The position numbers were made by a program, and so were the translations under genes. Source: an uncultured Peptoniphilus sp. (GTDB lineage: Bacteria > Bacillota > Clostridia > Tissierellales > Peptoniphilaceae). From it: 7,006 bases of DNA. A model generated the notes under the pieces. It made no database searches. It worked only from the letters and a program-made list of their open reading frames with translations, and was not told the DNA's origin. The stretch covers positions 1-7,006 of the forward strand of contig CAMYEJ010000072.1 in NCBI GenBank assembly GCA_947254665.1, in the 5' to 3' direction. Numbering within the stretch: position 1 is the stretch's first letter; each line of letters begins with the position of its first letter. Positions 1-6,355 of this stretch are shown in pieces.

Positions 1-26
1 ATTATTAATAGTATAAATATTATTTG

Positions 27-348
27 ATGTGGTATTTTGGAATCTTCACTATTAGTTTTATTTTGTTATATATTATAGGGTCTTCTGTCCATATATTGGT
101 CCCTATTTTCAAATATTGATCCAATTGCGGTTCTGTGTTTTAGGATTACCTGGTCCTTGGTGTTTTGTTTTTTTAATTCTTCTAATTAAAAGAGGGTTAC
201 AGGATATAGAAAAAACATCACCAATAATAAAAGACAGATATTTTTCTATAACGAAGAGTTTACAAAACTCCATGCGTATATGTTTCTCTTCGTTGGGCTA
301 AGTGTAAGTATATTTTTATTCGACAGTCTAAAAAGAAAGATTAAGTAA
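27..348 (+). pseudogene. rarD: Decayed rarD-type EamA-family transporter remnant
   Basis: No intact gene is present, but pieces of one membrane transporter can be read. In the frame of position 79 the DNA encodes GLLSIYW, then a loop NIDPIAVL, then CFRITWSLVF. This follows the RarD N-terminal pattern (WGLLPIYWKL, then EILAHRIxWS). In the same frame, 235-345 encodes QIFFYNEEFTKLH, a hydrophobic stretch and FDSLKRKIK before TAA at 346-348. This resembles the RarD C-terminus (YGE-F, last helix, D-S-x-K-R). Damage includes TAG at 76-78 exactly where the family has the Trp of WGLLP (alternatively a one-base slip from an ATG at 27). There is also a frame change in the T run at 168-174, after which LILLIKRGLQDIEK continues TM2 from frame 2. 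About 200 central residues of a ~300-residue family are missing. The intact protein would be a ten-helix inner-membrane permease. The identification rests on remembered family patterns; the start is uncertain. Confidence 0.55.
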
Positions 349-377
349 AAAAAATACAAGCCTATATCTAGACTTGC
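346..377 (-). terminator. Second (distal) terminator of the minus-strand operon
   Basis: Read on the minus strand, CAAGUCUA pairs with UAGGCUUG (arms at 376-369 and 364-357) around a GAUA loop, and a run of eight T (354-347) follows almost at once. One pair is U-G (positions 372 and 361), so the full 8-bp stem exists only in the minus-strand RNA; the plus-strand RNA would have a C-A mismatch. It lies just beyond a stronger hairpin, so it acts as a back-up for the dehydrogenase operon. Confidence 0.6.
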
Positions 378-380
378 ATA

Positions 381-413
381 AAAAAACTGCCTCTTTGTTG
401 AGGCAGATTTTTT
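381..413. terminator. Bidirectional rho-independent terminator
   Basis: CTGCCTC (387-393) and GAGGCAG (400-406) form a perfect 7-bp GC-rich stem with a TTTGTT loop. The stem is flanked by an A run (381-386) and a T run (408-413). On the minus strand the stem is followed by seven T, two bases past the end of the dehydrogenase stop codon region, so it is the primary terminator of the four-gene minus operon. On the plus strand the tail is ATTTTTTATT, suitable for ending transcription of the rarD remnant. Confidence 0.85.
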
Positions 414-414
414 A

Positions 415-1578
415 TTAAAATGATTTTCTTAGGATTTCTAGTACTGCTTCTTCTGAGAGTTCTATAAATCCTCTGATATTTCTTCTCTTGTGTTCTATGG
501 TCATTTTTGCCATTTCTTCTAGTTTATCTTCTGTTACTCCTGTATCTCTTAAGTGCATTGGAATATCTAGTGATTCGAAGAATTTATATAGGGCAAGGAT
601 TCCAAGTTCTGCTGCTTTCTTATCGTCTTTTTCTTCCACTTCAAATACTTCTCTTGCAAATCTTGCAATCTTAGGTGTGGTTTCTTCGTTCATGCAGTAT
701 TCAAGCCATCTTGGTGTGATTATTGCAAGTCCAACTCCATGGGTGATGTCAAAGTATGCTGATACTTCGTGTTCAATTGGATGCACTGACCAGTCTGCAG
801 ATTTACCTGTTGAAAGTAGTCCGTTTATTGCCCAGGTTGATGCCCACATCAAGTTTGCTCTTGCTTCGTAATTTTCCGGCTCGTCCATTGCACGTCTTCC
901 ATACTTAACGCAGGTTTTTAGAATTGCTTCTGCGACTCCATCTTGGAAGTAGCAGTCATCTAATGTGAAGTAGTTTTCCATGGTGTGACTCATAATATCT
1001 GCTGTTCCTGCAGCTGTGTGATACTTTGGAACTGTGAATGTATATTTAGGATTCATAAGGGCAAATTTTGGTAGTACGTGACCGCTTGCAAAGGATAGTT
1101 TTTCTTTAGTTTCTAGTTTTGTTATTACTGCACTGTCATCCATTTCTGATCCTGTTGCTGATAGGGTAAGCACAACTCCTATTGGTAGTGCTTCTTCTAT
1201 CTTAGCCTTACCAGTTAGTATATTCCATGGGTCGCAGTCTAATTTGTATCCGCCGGCGATTAATTTTGCACAGTCGATGGTGGATCCGCCGCCCACTGCT
1301 AGGATGAAGCTAATGCCATGTTCTCTTATTAGTCTTATTCCTTCTCTGGCAGAGTCTACCCTTGGGTTTGGTTCAATTCCTGCAAGTTCAAAGTATTCGA
1401 TTCCGTCCTTCTTTAGTTCTCCTACGATATCATCATAGATACCATTTTTCTTTATGGAGCCAGTTCCATAACAAAGTAGAACCTTGTTTCCATATTTTTT
1501 AATTTCTCTTCCTAGATTTTCAAGTTGGTCTTCACCAAATAAAATCTTTGTCTTTACATCGAAAATAAAATCTTTCAT
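415..1578 (-). CDS. Iron-containing alcohol (butanol/aldehyde) dehydrogenase
   Basis: A 387-residue group III alcohol dehydrogenase, full length for the family and closest in pattern to the YqhD/BdhA branch. These cytosolic enzymes reduce aldehydes such as butanal to alcohols with NAD(P)H. The N-terminal nucleotide-binding half shows YGTGSIKKNG (37-46) and the pyrophosphate loop GGGSTIDCAK (96-105). The metal ligands expected from YqhD fall at D194 and H198 (GTADIMSHTMENYF), H266 (VHPIEHE) and H280 (DITHGVGLA). The end of the second strand has Gly-Thr-Gly-Ser rather than the Asp that favours NAD in FucO-type enzymes, so NADPH preference is inferred. The ATG follows GGGAGG at good spacing; that site overlaps the TAG stop of the upstream J-protein gene (9-nt gap), making this the last gene of the operon. 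The substrate cannot be read from the sequence. Confidence 0.93.
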   Translation of the reverse strand: MKDFIFDVKTKILFGEDQLENLGREIKKYGNKVLLCYGTGSIKKNGIYDDIVGELKKDGIEYFELAGIEPNPRVDSAREGIRLIREHGISFILAVGGGSTIDCAKLIAGGYKLDCDPWNILTGKAKIEEALPIGVVLTLSATGSEMDDSAVITKLETKEKLSFASGHVLPKFALMNPKYTFTVPKYHTAAGTADIMSHTMENYFTLDDCYFQDGVAEAILKTCVKYGRRAMDEPENYEARANLMWASTWAINGLLSTGKSADWSVHPIEHEVSAYFDITHGVGLAIITPRWLEYCMNEETTPKIARFAREVFEVEEKDDKKAAELGILALYKFFESLDIPMHLRDTGVTEDKLEEMAKMTIEHKRRNIRGFIELSEEAVLEILRKSF

Positions 1579-1587
1579 AATTCCTCC

Positions 1588-2454
1588 CTATTGTTCTTTT
1601 ATTCTCTTGTATCTCTCTATATTTTCATCGCTTAAAAATTCATAAGCGTTATTTATCTTTTGAAACATTTCCTTGGCTCCCTCTTCCTTATTCAAATCGG
1701 GATGGTACTTCTTCGCCAGCTGTCTGTACTTTAATTTTATTTCGTACTTATCTGCATCTGTGGTTAAACCAAGAATTCTAATTGCTTCTTCATAGGACTG
1801 TTTAAATCCAATGCCTGTATAGTTTTGTCCACTACTATTTTGACTTCCACCATAATTTCCTTGGTAATTTCCTTGATTGTAGTAGTAACCGCCTCTATTA
1901 AATGCATCGAAGAATCCTCCTTCTCCAAAGAGATCTTCAAAATTTATATCGTCGCCAAAGGTGTAGTAGGTTCCGCCAAATGAAGAATTAAACCTCTCTT
2001 CAAATTCTTTTTCTCTTTCTTCCTGTTCTTTCTGTCTTCTAAGTCTTTCAAGTTCTTCAATATGTGCCTTGTACTTCTTTCCATAGTCAGAAATCTTGTC
2101 AAAAGTTCTCTTTTTCCCATGTAGGTAGTAGTCTGCCCTATCATAGAAATATTCTGTAGCCATGTACTGAATATATTTTAAGTAACTTACACCTTTTACT
2201 CCCAAGATTGGCACCACCAAGGATAGAAAGATGATGGTCATGATATACTTGTTTCTTGTAACTGAATATAAAACTATAGGATTTAAAAGGAAGAATATAA
2301 GTAGACACCCTCCTCCCAAGAATAGGGCTGCTAACATCTGTTTAATTCCATTGAAAAATGATGTGGCAAGTTCAACAATAAATATAATTATATTTAAAAA
2401 TACTTCTATAAATTTACCGACGCCATTTAATATATGTCCAAAAATCTTCTTCAT
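1588..2454 (-). CDS. Membrane-anchored J-domain (DnaJ-like) protein
   Basis: A 288-residue protein from the preferred ATG. Residues ~15-34, ~40-63 and ~70-92 are hydrophobic segments, probably three membrane passes or two plus an amphipathic helix. A charged coiled-coil-like stretch rich in E, R and K follows (~130-155). Next comes a Gly/Phe/Tyr/Asn-rich linker (~158-216) with [18 protein letters not shown]-terminal J domain ends the protein (~221-286): [10 protein letters not shown], helix II with [12 protein letters not shown] (HPD at ~251-253), then helix [18 protein letters not shown] is the motif that stimulates Hsp70 (DnaK) ATPase, so the protein should recruit DnaK to the membrane; its client is unknown. 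A GTG at 2460 would add two residues, but GAGG lies 5 nt before the ATG at 2454, which favours the ATG. It sits 2 nt after the metallopeptidase stop and 9 nt before the dehydrogenase. Confidence 0.88.
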   Translation of the reverse strand: MKKIFGHILNGVGKFIEVFLNIIIFIVELATSFFNGIKQMLAALFLGGGCLLIFFLLNPIVLYSVTRNKYIMTIIFLSLVVPILGVKGVSYLKYIQYMATEYFYDRADYYLHGKKRTFDKISDYGKKYKAHIEELERLRRQKEQEEREKEFEERFNSSFGGTYYTFGDDINFEDLFGEGGFFDAFNRGGYYYNQGNYQGNYGGSQNSSGQNYTGIGFKQSYEEAIRILGLTTDADKYEIKLKYRQLAKKYHPDLNKEEGAKEMFQKINNAYEFLSDENIERYKRIKEQ

Positions 2455-2456
2455 TT

Positions 2457-2834
2457 TCACCTCATTTCATTCTTCAAAAACTTTTCTATATCTCTTCTAT
2501 CTTCTTCGACTAGGTCGTAGTTTCCTGCCAAGAATTCCAAATGGTGGGTAAGCTCATGACAGAAAGTCTTTCTAAGTTCTTCTTTTAGAGCTTCTCTAGG
2601 CAAGAATCCATACATCTGCATAAATGACCCATAGAAAATTGCAATCTGTCTTCCAGCAGCATCTATTTTGTATAGACCTAGCACGAGCATGGTTTTATTT
2701 ATATCCTGTGGATGGTACATTATACCTTCTTCTAGCACTATTCCACCGTTTAAATGATCGAGATACTTTTCCGGTATATCTTCTACTATCTCTTCTAAAA
2801 GTTCTTCTACTTCATCTATTCTACTTAGATCCAA
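2457..2834 (-). CDS. Small zincin-like metallopeptidase family protein
   Basis: A 125-residue protein with an acidic N-terminus and the zinc motif HELTHH (residues 93-98; H93 and H97 as ligands, E94 catalytic). Both the size and the HExxHH form match the bacterial minimal metallopeptidase family (zincin_1, PF06262), although the sequence after the motif ([10 protein letters not shown]) lacks the usual FG-I/D pattern. The third ligand is not obvious; D107 or an acidic residue in VEEDRRD (109-115) are candidates. No signal peptide or membrane segment is seen, so it should be cytosolic. Start choice: TTG at 2834, 8 nt after GGAGG, because no Met occurs before residue 39 and the upstream part is well conserved in character. 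It overlaps the decarboxylase end by 14 nt. The natural substrate of this family is not established, and peptidase activity here is inferred. Confidence 0.8.
   Translation of the reverse strand: MDLSRIDEVEELLEEIVEDIPEKYLDHLNGGIVLEEGIMYHPQDINKTMLVLGLYKIDAAGRQIAIFYGSFMQMYGFLPREALKEELRKTFCHELTHHLEFLAGNYDLVEEDRRDIEKFLKNEMR
2458..2463 (-). promoter_or_regulatory. Ribosome binding site deciding the J-protein start
   Basis: Minus-strand GAGGTG overlaps the end of the metallopeptidase gene, including part of its TGA stop, and its GAGG core is 5 nt before ATG at 2454. This is a better placed site than anything upstream of the alternative GTG at 2460. Confidence 0.6.
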
Positions 2835-4170
2835 CTTTTAAACCTCCGTTTTTAAGACCGACAACCTTTATATTTAATTTCAAATATTCTTTAAGAATCT
2901 TTATAATTTCATCGGTTACTTCTTCCCCTGGCACCAGTATTGGACTTCCAGGCGGATATGGAATTACAAAAGAAGTGGATACCATACCCTCTGTATCTTC
3001 TAATCTTACCCATTTTAATTCTTTTCTAAAAATTTCACAAGGTCTATATACTATTTTTTCTCTGTAAGAAAAATCGATGGCTTTCGGATAATCATTAGTA
3101 TAGGTGGAATTTTTAAGAGCTTCCTCAAGTTTTCCTATAGAATCTTCATCATCTGCTGCAGTTATAATAAATACAGCGCAAAATGGAGTCGCCATCTCCG
3201 CTCTTACTTTAAACTCTCTTATTCCTCTTTCAATTTCATATCCAGAAATATTTTCCTTCGCAACTACAAGTCTGGTCGGATCGAATCCTTCTCCTTCTAA
3301 AAATTCAAAGCCTTCCTTTTTTAAATTTTCTTTTAAAATCTTAAGCCTTTCTATATTTTTTGTAAGTCTTTCTCGTCCATTTTTCTCCATAAAATCCAAG
3401 GCTTCTTCCATTGAAATCAACATAAGATATGATGGAGATGTGGACTGCAAAAGTCTCAGGGTCTTTTCTAATAGTTCTATCGAAACTCTATCTGTATACA
3501 CATGCATAAATGCTGATCCAGTTATGGCAGGCATTGTCTTGTGAGCGGACTCAATAGCTATGTCGCAGCAGTCTTTTGCAGAGAGTTTAGAAAGTTCTGG
3601 TGAAAAATTTAGATGGGCTCCGTGAGCTTCATCCACTATTAAAATAGTACCGCATTTTTTGCAAATTTTAAACATTTCTTTAAGCGGAAGTGTCTTTCCA
3701 AAATAATTTGGACTGGTAACTACCAAAACTCTATATTTTTTTGTCTCTAATTTTTCTTTTAAATCATCTAAGTCTATTCCCACAGGCACATTGAACCTCT
3801 TATTGATTATTGGATGGATGTAGGTTGGTTCTAGCTCCGATAAAATTATTGCGTTATACACGGACTTGTGACAAGTTCTCTCCACCAATATTTTGTCGCC
3901 TTTATCCAAATTTGCAATAATCGCAGACATTATTCCAAGGCTTGATCCTTGTGTTAGATAGTAGGATTTTTTGCTGCCATAGATTTTTTTAAGTTCTTCC
4001 ATGGATTTTAAAATTGCGCCACTAGGTTCTAAAAGGTTGTCCGTTTCATCAAGCTCTGTTACATCGTAATTAAATTTTAAATAATTAAATTCTCTTCCCT
4101 TGTGCCCAGGTGTTGAAAATGATATATCTTTCGATACGGATTTTACGCTATCAATTATAAATTTATTCAT
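2821..4170 (-). CDS. Orn/Lys/Arg-type PLP-dependent amino acid decarboxylase
   Basis: A 449-residue fold-type I PLP enzyme of the prokaryotic ornithine/lysine/arginine decarboxylase class, resembling SpeA/YaaO of Bacillus in size and layout. Marks are TPGHKG (20-25), YYLTQGSSLG (70-79, cofactor phosphate region), VDEAHGAH (179-186, Asp contacting the pyridine nitrogen), SAHKTMPAITG (208-218) with K211 as the Schiff-base lysine, and the C-terminal PYPPGSPILVPGE (404-416). It lacks the N-terminal CheY-like wing domain of acid-inducible enzymes, so a biosynthetic or housekeeping role in making agmatine, putrescine or cadaverine is more likely; the substrate is not decidable here. No amino acid/polyamine antiporter is adjacent. 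The ATG at 4170 has GGAGG 4 nt upstream; an in-frame extension to 4284 is rejected because it runs through the divergent promoters and the opposite gene. First gene of the four-gene minus operon. Confidence 0.92.
   Translation of the reverse strand: MNKFIIDSVKSVSKDISFSTPGHKGREFNYLKFNYDVTELDETDNLLEPSGAILKSMEELKKIYGSKKSYYLTQGSSLGIMSAIIANLDKGDKILVERTCHKSVYNAIILSELEPTYIHPIINKRFNVPVGIDLDDLKEKLETKKYRVLVVTSPNYFGKTLPLKEMFKICKKCGTILIVDEAHGAHLNFSPELSKLSAKDCCDIAIESAHKTMPAITGSAFMHVYTDRVSIELLEKTLRLLQSTSPSYLMLISMEEALDFMEKNGRERLTKNIERLKILKENLKKEGFEFLEGEGFDPTRLVVAKENISGYEIERGIREFKVRAEMATPFCAVFIITAADDEDSIGKLEEALKNSTYTNDYPKAIDFSYREKIVYRPCEIFRKELKWVRLEDTEGMVSTSFVIPYPPGSPILVPGEEVTDEIIKILKEYLKLNIKVVGLKNGGLKVGSK
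2843..2847 (-). promoter_or_regulatory. Ribosome binding site inside decarboxylase gene, fixing a TTG start
   Basis: Minus-strand GGAGG lies within the codons for the decarboxylase C-terminal Asn-Gly-Gly and is 8 nt before TTG at 2834. It supports the uncommon TTG start of the metallopeptidase and implies translational coupling to the preceding gene. Confidence 0.7.
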
Positions 4171-4174
4171 ACTT

Positions 4175-4179
4175 CCTCC
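4175..4179 (-). promoter_or_regulatory. Ribosome binding site of the decarboxylase
   Basis: Minus-strand GGAGG, 4 nt before ATG at 4170. It settles the start against the longer open frame to 4284, and it lies about where transcription from the minus -10 box should begin, so the leader is only some ten bases. Confidence 0.8.
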
Positions 4180-4185
4180 AATACT

Positions 4186-4194
4186 ATTATAACA
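4186..4194 (-). promoter_or_regulatory. Extended -10 promoter of the minus-strand operon
   Basis: The minus strand reads TGTTATAAT: a perfect TATAAT (4191-4186) with the TG of an extended -10 element one base upstream. No good TTGACA is found 16-18 bases upstream, as expected for extended -10 promoters. The predicted start is near 4179, giving a leader of about ten bases. Strength and use are inferred. Confidence 0.65.
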
Positions 4195-4204
4195 GGAATC
4201 ATTA

Positions 4205-4213
4205 TGGTAAAAT
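4205..4213 (+). promoter_or_regulatory. Extended -10 promoter of the phospholipase-like/MFS pair
   Basis: The plus strand reads TGGTAAAAT: TAAAAT at 4208-4213 with a TG one base upstream. The -35 position is occupied by the minus promoter's -10 box rather than by TTGACA. The predicted transcription start is near 4220, immediately before AGGAGG at 4221-4226 and ATG at 4232, so the leader is about a dozen bases. Confidence 0.6.
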
Positions 4214-4231
4214 ACATTTGAGGAGGTAATT

Positions 4232-5023
4232 ATGGCGTCAATATATACACATGATCGATTTGGAAGACAAGTCGTAAAAATCATGCCGGAGATAACCTGT
4301 GGACTGACAAACAGAATACTATTTCAGTTTGGAAATCAAGGTCCAGATCTATTTTTCTTTAATTTAGGCTTAAAGATAAATGGCAAAAATCCTGGAACCG
4401 CTATCCACGACCAGCTTTTTAAGGATTACTTGGATAGAAATAAAGAATATGTAAAATCTTTAAATAGATGCTCCGATGAATTCTATTACTTTGCAGGTTC
4501 AATCTGCCATTTTATTCTAGATAGCTATATACACCCAGAGGTTGAAGCAAATGTAACTAGTTCATATTCCCACATGGATATAGAAATAGAGCTAGATAGA
4601 CACTATATGCTTAAAGATGGAAAAGACCCTCACAAATTTAATATGTCTACGATTATTCCACAACCAACTATTGCTCCAAAGGTAGTGCATGCATATGATT
4701 CCTACGGGGTTAAGTTAAAAGATGTCTACGACAGTATTGCCGGTTTTAAAAAATATAGAAGACTATTCCACACCGGTACTTATACAAAAGAATTTTTCTT
4801 AAAATTAATTATGATATTAAGTGGCAAAAAAGAATTTACAGGACAGCTCATAACCCACAAAGTTCGACCACAGTCAAAAGAAGTAAATAAAGTTTTAGTT
4901 GAAAAGTTTGACGAGGCACTTGAAAACGCACCGCGACTTATAAAGAATGCCTTAGACTACATCTACAACGATGTCGAACTCGATCCTCAATTTTTAAAAG
5001 ATTATATGGGAGAAATTAAATGA
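4232..5023 (+). CDS. Zinc-dependent phospholipase C family protein (cytosolic type)
   Basis: A 263-residue protein of the zinc-dependent phospholipase C / S1-P1 nuclease-like fold (PF00882). Candidate metal-binding positions are H7 (YTHDRFG), D39 in GNQGPDLFFF (34-43), H59 (AIHDQLF), and H93, D97 and H101 in CHFILDSYIHPEVE (92-105), followed by SHMDIEIELDRHY (113-125). These spaced His/Asp groups are the family signature. The N-terminus is polar and lacks a signal peptide, unlike secreted alpha-toxin-type enzymes, and there is no C-terminal C2-like domain, so a cytosolic role is inferred. The substrate could be a phospholipid head group or another phosphoester; many such Firmicutes proteins are uncharacterised. 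It has AGGAGG 5 nt before ATG. Its stop overlaps the transporter start (ATGA), making a two-gene unit. Confidence 0.85.
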   Translation: MASIYTHDRFGRQVVKIMPEITCGLTNRILFQFGNQGPDLFFFNLGLKINGKNPGTAIHDQLFKDYLDRNKEYVKSLNRCSDEFYYFAGSICHFILDSYIHPEVEANVTSSYSHMDIEIELDRHYMLKDGKDPHKFNMSTIIPQPTIAPKVVHAYDSYGVKLKDVYDSIAGFKKYRRLFHTGTYTKEFFLKLIMILSGKKEFTGQLITHKVRPQSKEVNKVLVEKFDEALENAPRLIKNALDYIYNDVELDPQFLKDYMGEIK

Positions 5024-6240
5024 AACTTACGAAAAGTGAACGCAACTGGATTTTGTATGATGTCGGTAACTCTGCATTCATACTCCTATTTACAACCATT
5101 ATTCCAATTATGTTTAACTCTCTAGCTAAAGGACATCTAAAAGATTCCACCTACCTAGCCTACTGGGGTTATGCAGTTACTATTAGCACCATACTTACAG
5201 CCCTTGTGGGTCCATACTTCGGAGCATTGGCGGACAAATTTTCACTTAGAAAGAGATTCTTTATAGTATTTATGGCCCTCGGAGCTTTGGGATGTTTTTT
5301 ATTTCCATTTACCAAATCTTGGATGGTTTTCTTAGCACTTGTAATTATTTCCAAAGTAGGTTTCAACGGATCATTGGTATTTTATGATTCAATGCTAATA
5401 GATATAACTTCAGAAGATAGGATGGACAATGTTTCATCCCTCGGATTTGCATACGGATACGTAGGCTCTGTAATTCCATTTGTAATATCAATTTTAATAT
5501 CTGTAAAACACGAAGCCTTGGGTATTGGCATGGATCTAGCTATGAAGATGGTATTTACCATAAATTCCCTTTGGTGGGTACTATTCACCCTACCTCTACT
5601 AAAAATTTACAGACAAAAATATGTGAGAACTGAAGAAGAAACAGATAAGATGCATCTGCTCCAAACCTTTGAAAAAATAAGAGGGGACAGAAAAATATAT
5701 ATGTTTTTATTTGCATTCTTATTCTATATAGATGGAGTCTACACAATAATTTCAATGGCTACAGCCTATGGAACTTCTCTTGGACTAAGCTCCAACGGAC
5801 TGATCCTTGCACTTTTAGTTACTCAACTTGTAGCTTTCCCATGCGCCATCTACTTCGGTAAGATTTCTAAAAAATATGAAACTGGAGTTTTAATTAAGAT
5901 ATGCATATTTGCATACCTACTAATTTCTATATATGCAATATTTTTAAATAATATTGTTCAATTTTGGATCTTGGCAGTAAGCGTTGGTATGTTCCAAGGA
6001 GCTATTCAAGCTCTATCTCGTTCCTACTACGCAAAGATAATTCCAAAGGAAAACTCTGGAGAGTACTTCGGAATCTACGATGTATTTGGAAAAGGTGCTG
6101 CAATCATAGGTACACTAGTAGTATCACTTGTGACACAGGCAACAGGAAACCAACATCTTTCAATATCCACCCTATCCATCATGTTTTTAATAGGAATAAT
6201 ATTATTCTTTAAGACTGATAAAATAGAAAGTAGAAAGTAA
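5020..6240 (+). CDS. UMF1-type MFS transporter (Atg22-like)
   Basis: A 406-residue integral membrane protein with about 12 hydrophobic helices split by a charged central loop (~196-225). The N-terminus WILYDVGNSAF (10-20) is the hallmark of the UMF1/Atg22-like branch of the major facilitator superfamily. GALADKFSLRKR (68-79) is the loop 2-3 MFS motif. The second half has QALSRSYYAKIIPKE (330-344) and GEYFGIYDVFGKGAAIIG (347-364), also typical of UMF1. Yeast Atg22 exports amino acids from the vacuole; bacterial members mostly have no known substrate. It starts within the stop of the phospholipase-like gene (ATGA overlap at 5020-5023), so translation is coupled. A terminator hairpin begins 32 nt after its stop. 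The protein is complete, with no frameshift or missing helix evident. Confidence 0.92.
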   Translation: MKLTKSERNWILYDVGNSAFILLFTTIIPIMFNSLAKGHLKDSTYLAYWGYAVTISTILTALVGPYFGALADKFSLRKRFFIVFMALGALGCFLFPFTKSWMVFLALVIISKVGFNGSLVFYDSMLIDITSEDRMDNVSSLGFAYGYVGSVIPFVISILISVKHEALGIGMDLAMKMVFTINSLWWVLFTLPLLKIYRQKYVRTEEETDKMHLLQTFEKIRGDRKIYMFLFAFLFYIDGVYTIISMATAYGTSLGLSSNGLILALLVTQLVAFPCAIYFGKISKKYETGVLIKICIFAYLLISIYAIFLNNIVQFWILAVSVGMFQGAIQALSRSYYAKIIPKENSGEYFGIYDVFGKGAAIIGTLVVSLVTQATGNQHLSISTLSIMFLIGIILFFKTDKIESRK

Positions 6241-6272
6241 AAACTAAAATAAAAAGTAAATATCAAAAAAGT

Positions 6273-6302
6273 ATAAAAGGGACCTACCGTGGTCCCTTTT
6301 AT
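6273..6302. terminator. Terminator hairpin after the MFS gene
   Basis: ATAAAAGGGACC (6273-6284) and GGTCCCTTTTAT (6291-6302) form a perfect 12-bp stem with a TACCGT loop. On the plus strand the T tract is the TTTT inside the stem. On the minus strand the stem is followed by ACTTTTTT, so the hairpin can also stop transcripts from the convergent nitroreductase gene. Confidence 0.8.
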
Positions 6303-6325
6303 GTATCTGGAAAGAAAAAAGATGA

Positions 6326-6355
6326 TTGGGTTCTTTACGAACCCAAAATTATTTT
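6326..6355. terminator. Second hairpin between convergent genes
   Basis: TTGGGTTC (6326-6333) pairs with GAACCCAA (6339-6346) around a TTTAC loop. The plus-strand tail is AATTATTTT. The minus-strand tail is TCATCTTTTTTCTTT, which makes it a plausible first terminator for the nitroreductase transcript, about 110 bases past its stop. Confidence 0.65.

Noticed and set aside
250..294. 9-bp inverted repeat AACGAAGAG / CTCTTCGTT, with an alternative 6-bp hairpin at 256-270 sharing its left arm
   Set aside because: It looks like an attenuator pair, but it lies within the old coding sequence, has a 27-base loop and no T tract or downstream gene on that strand.
116..301. 61-codon open frame starting with TTG
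   Set aside because: It has no ribosome site and its product joins parts of different frames of the rarD remnant; treated as debris, not a gene.
488..871. 127-codon plus-strand frame opposite the dehydrogenase, and similar frames opposite other genes (3104-3544, 6586-6990)
   Set aside because: Ser/Thr-rich antisense shadows of well-supported genes, without ribosome sites or recognisable domains.
4171..4284. 38-residue upstream extension of the decarboxylase reading frame
   Set aside because: It lacks a good ribosome site, crosses both promoters and the start of the divergent gene, and adds Cys-rich sequence not seen in the family; ATG at 4170 has GGAGG at ideal spacing.
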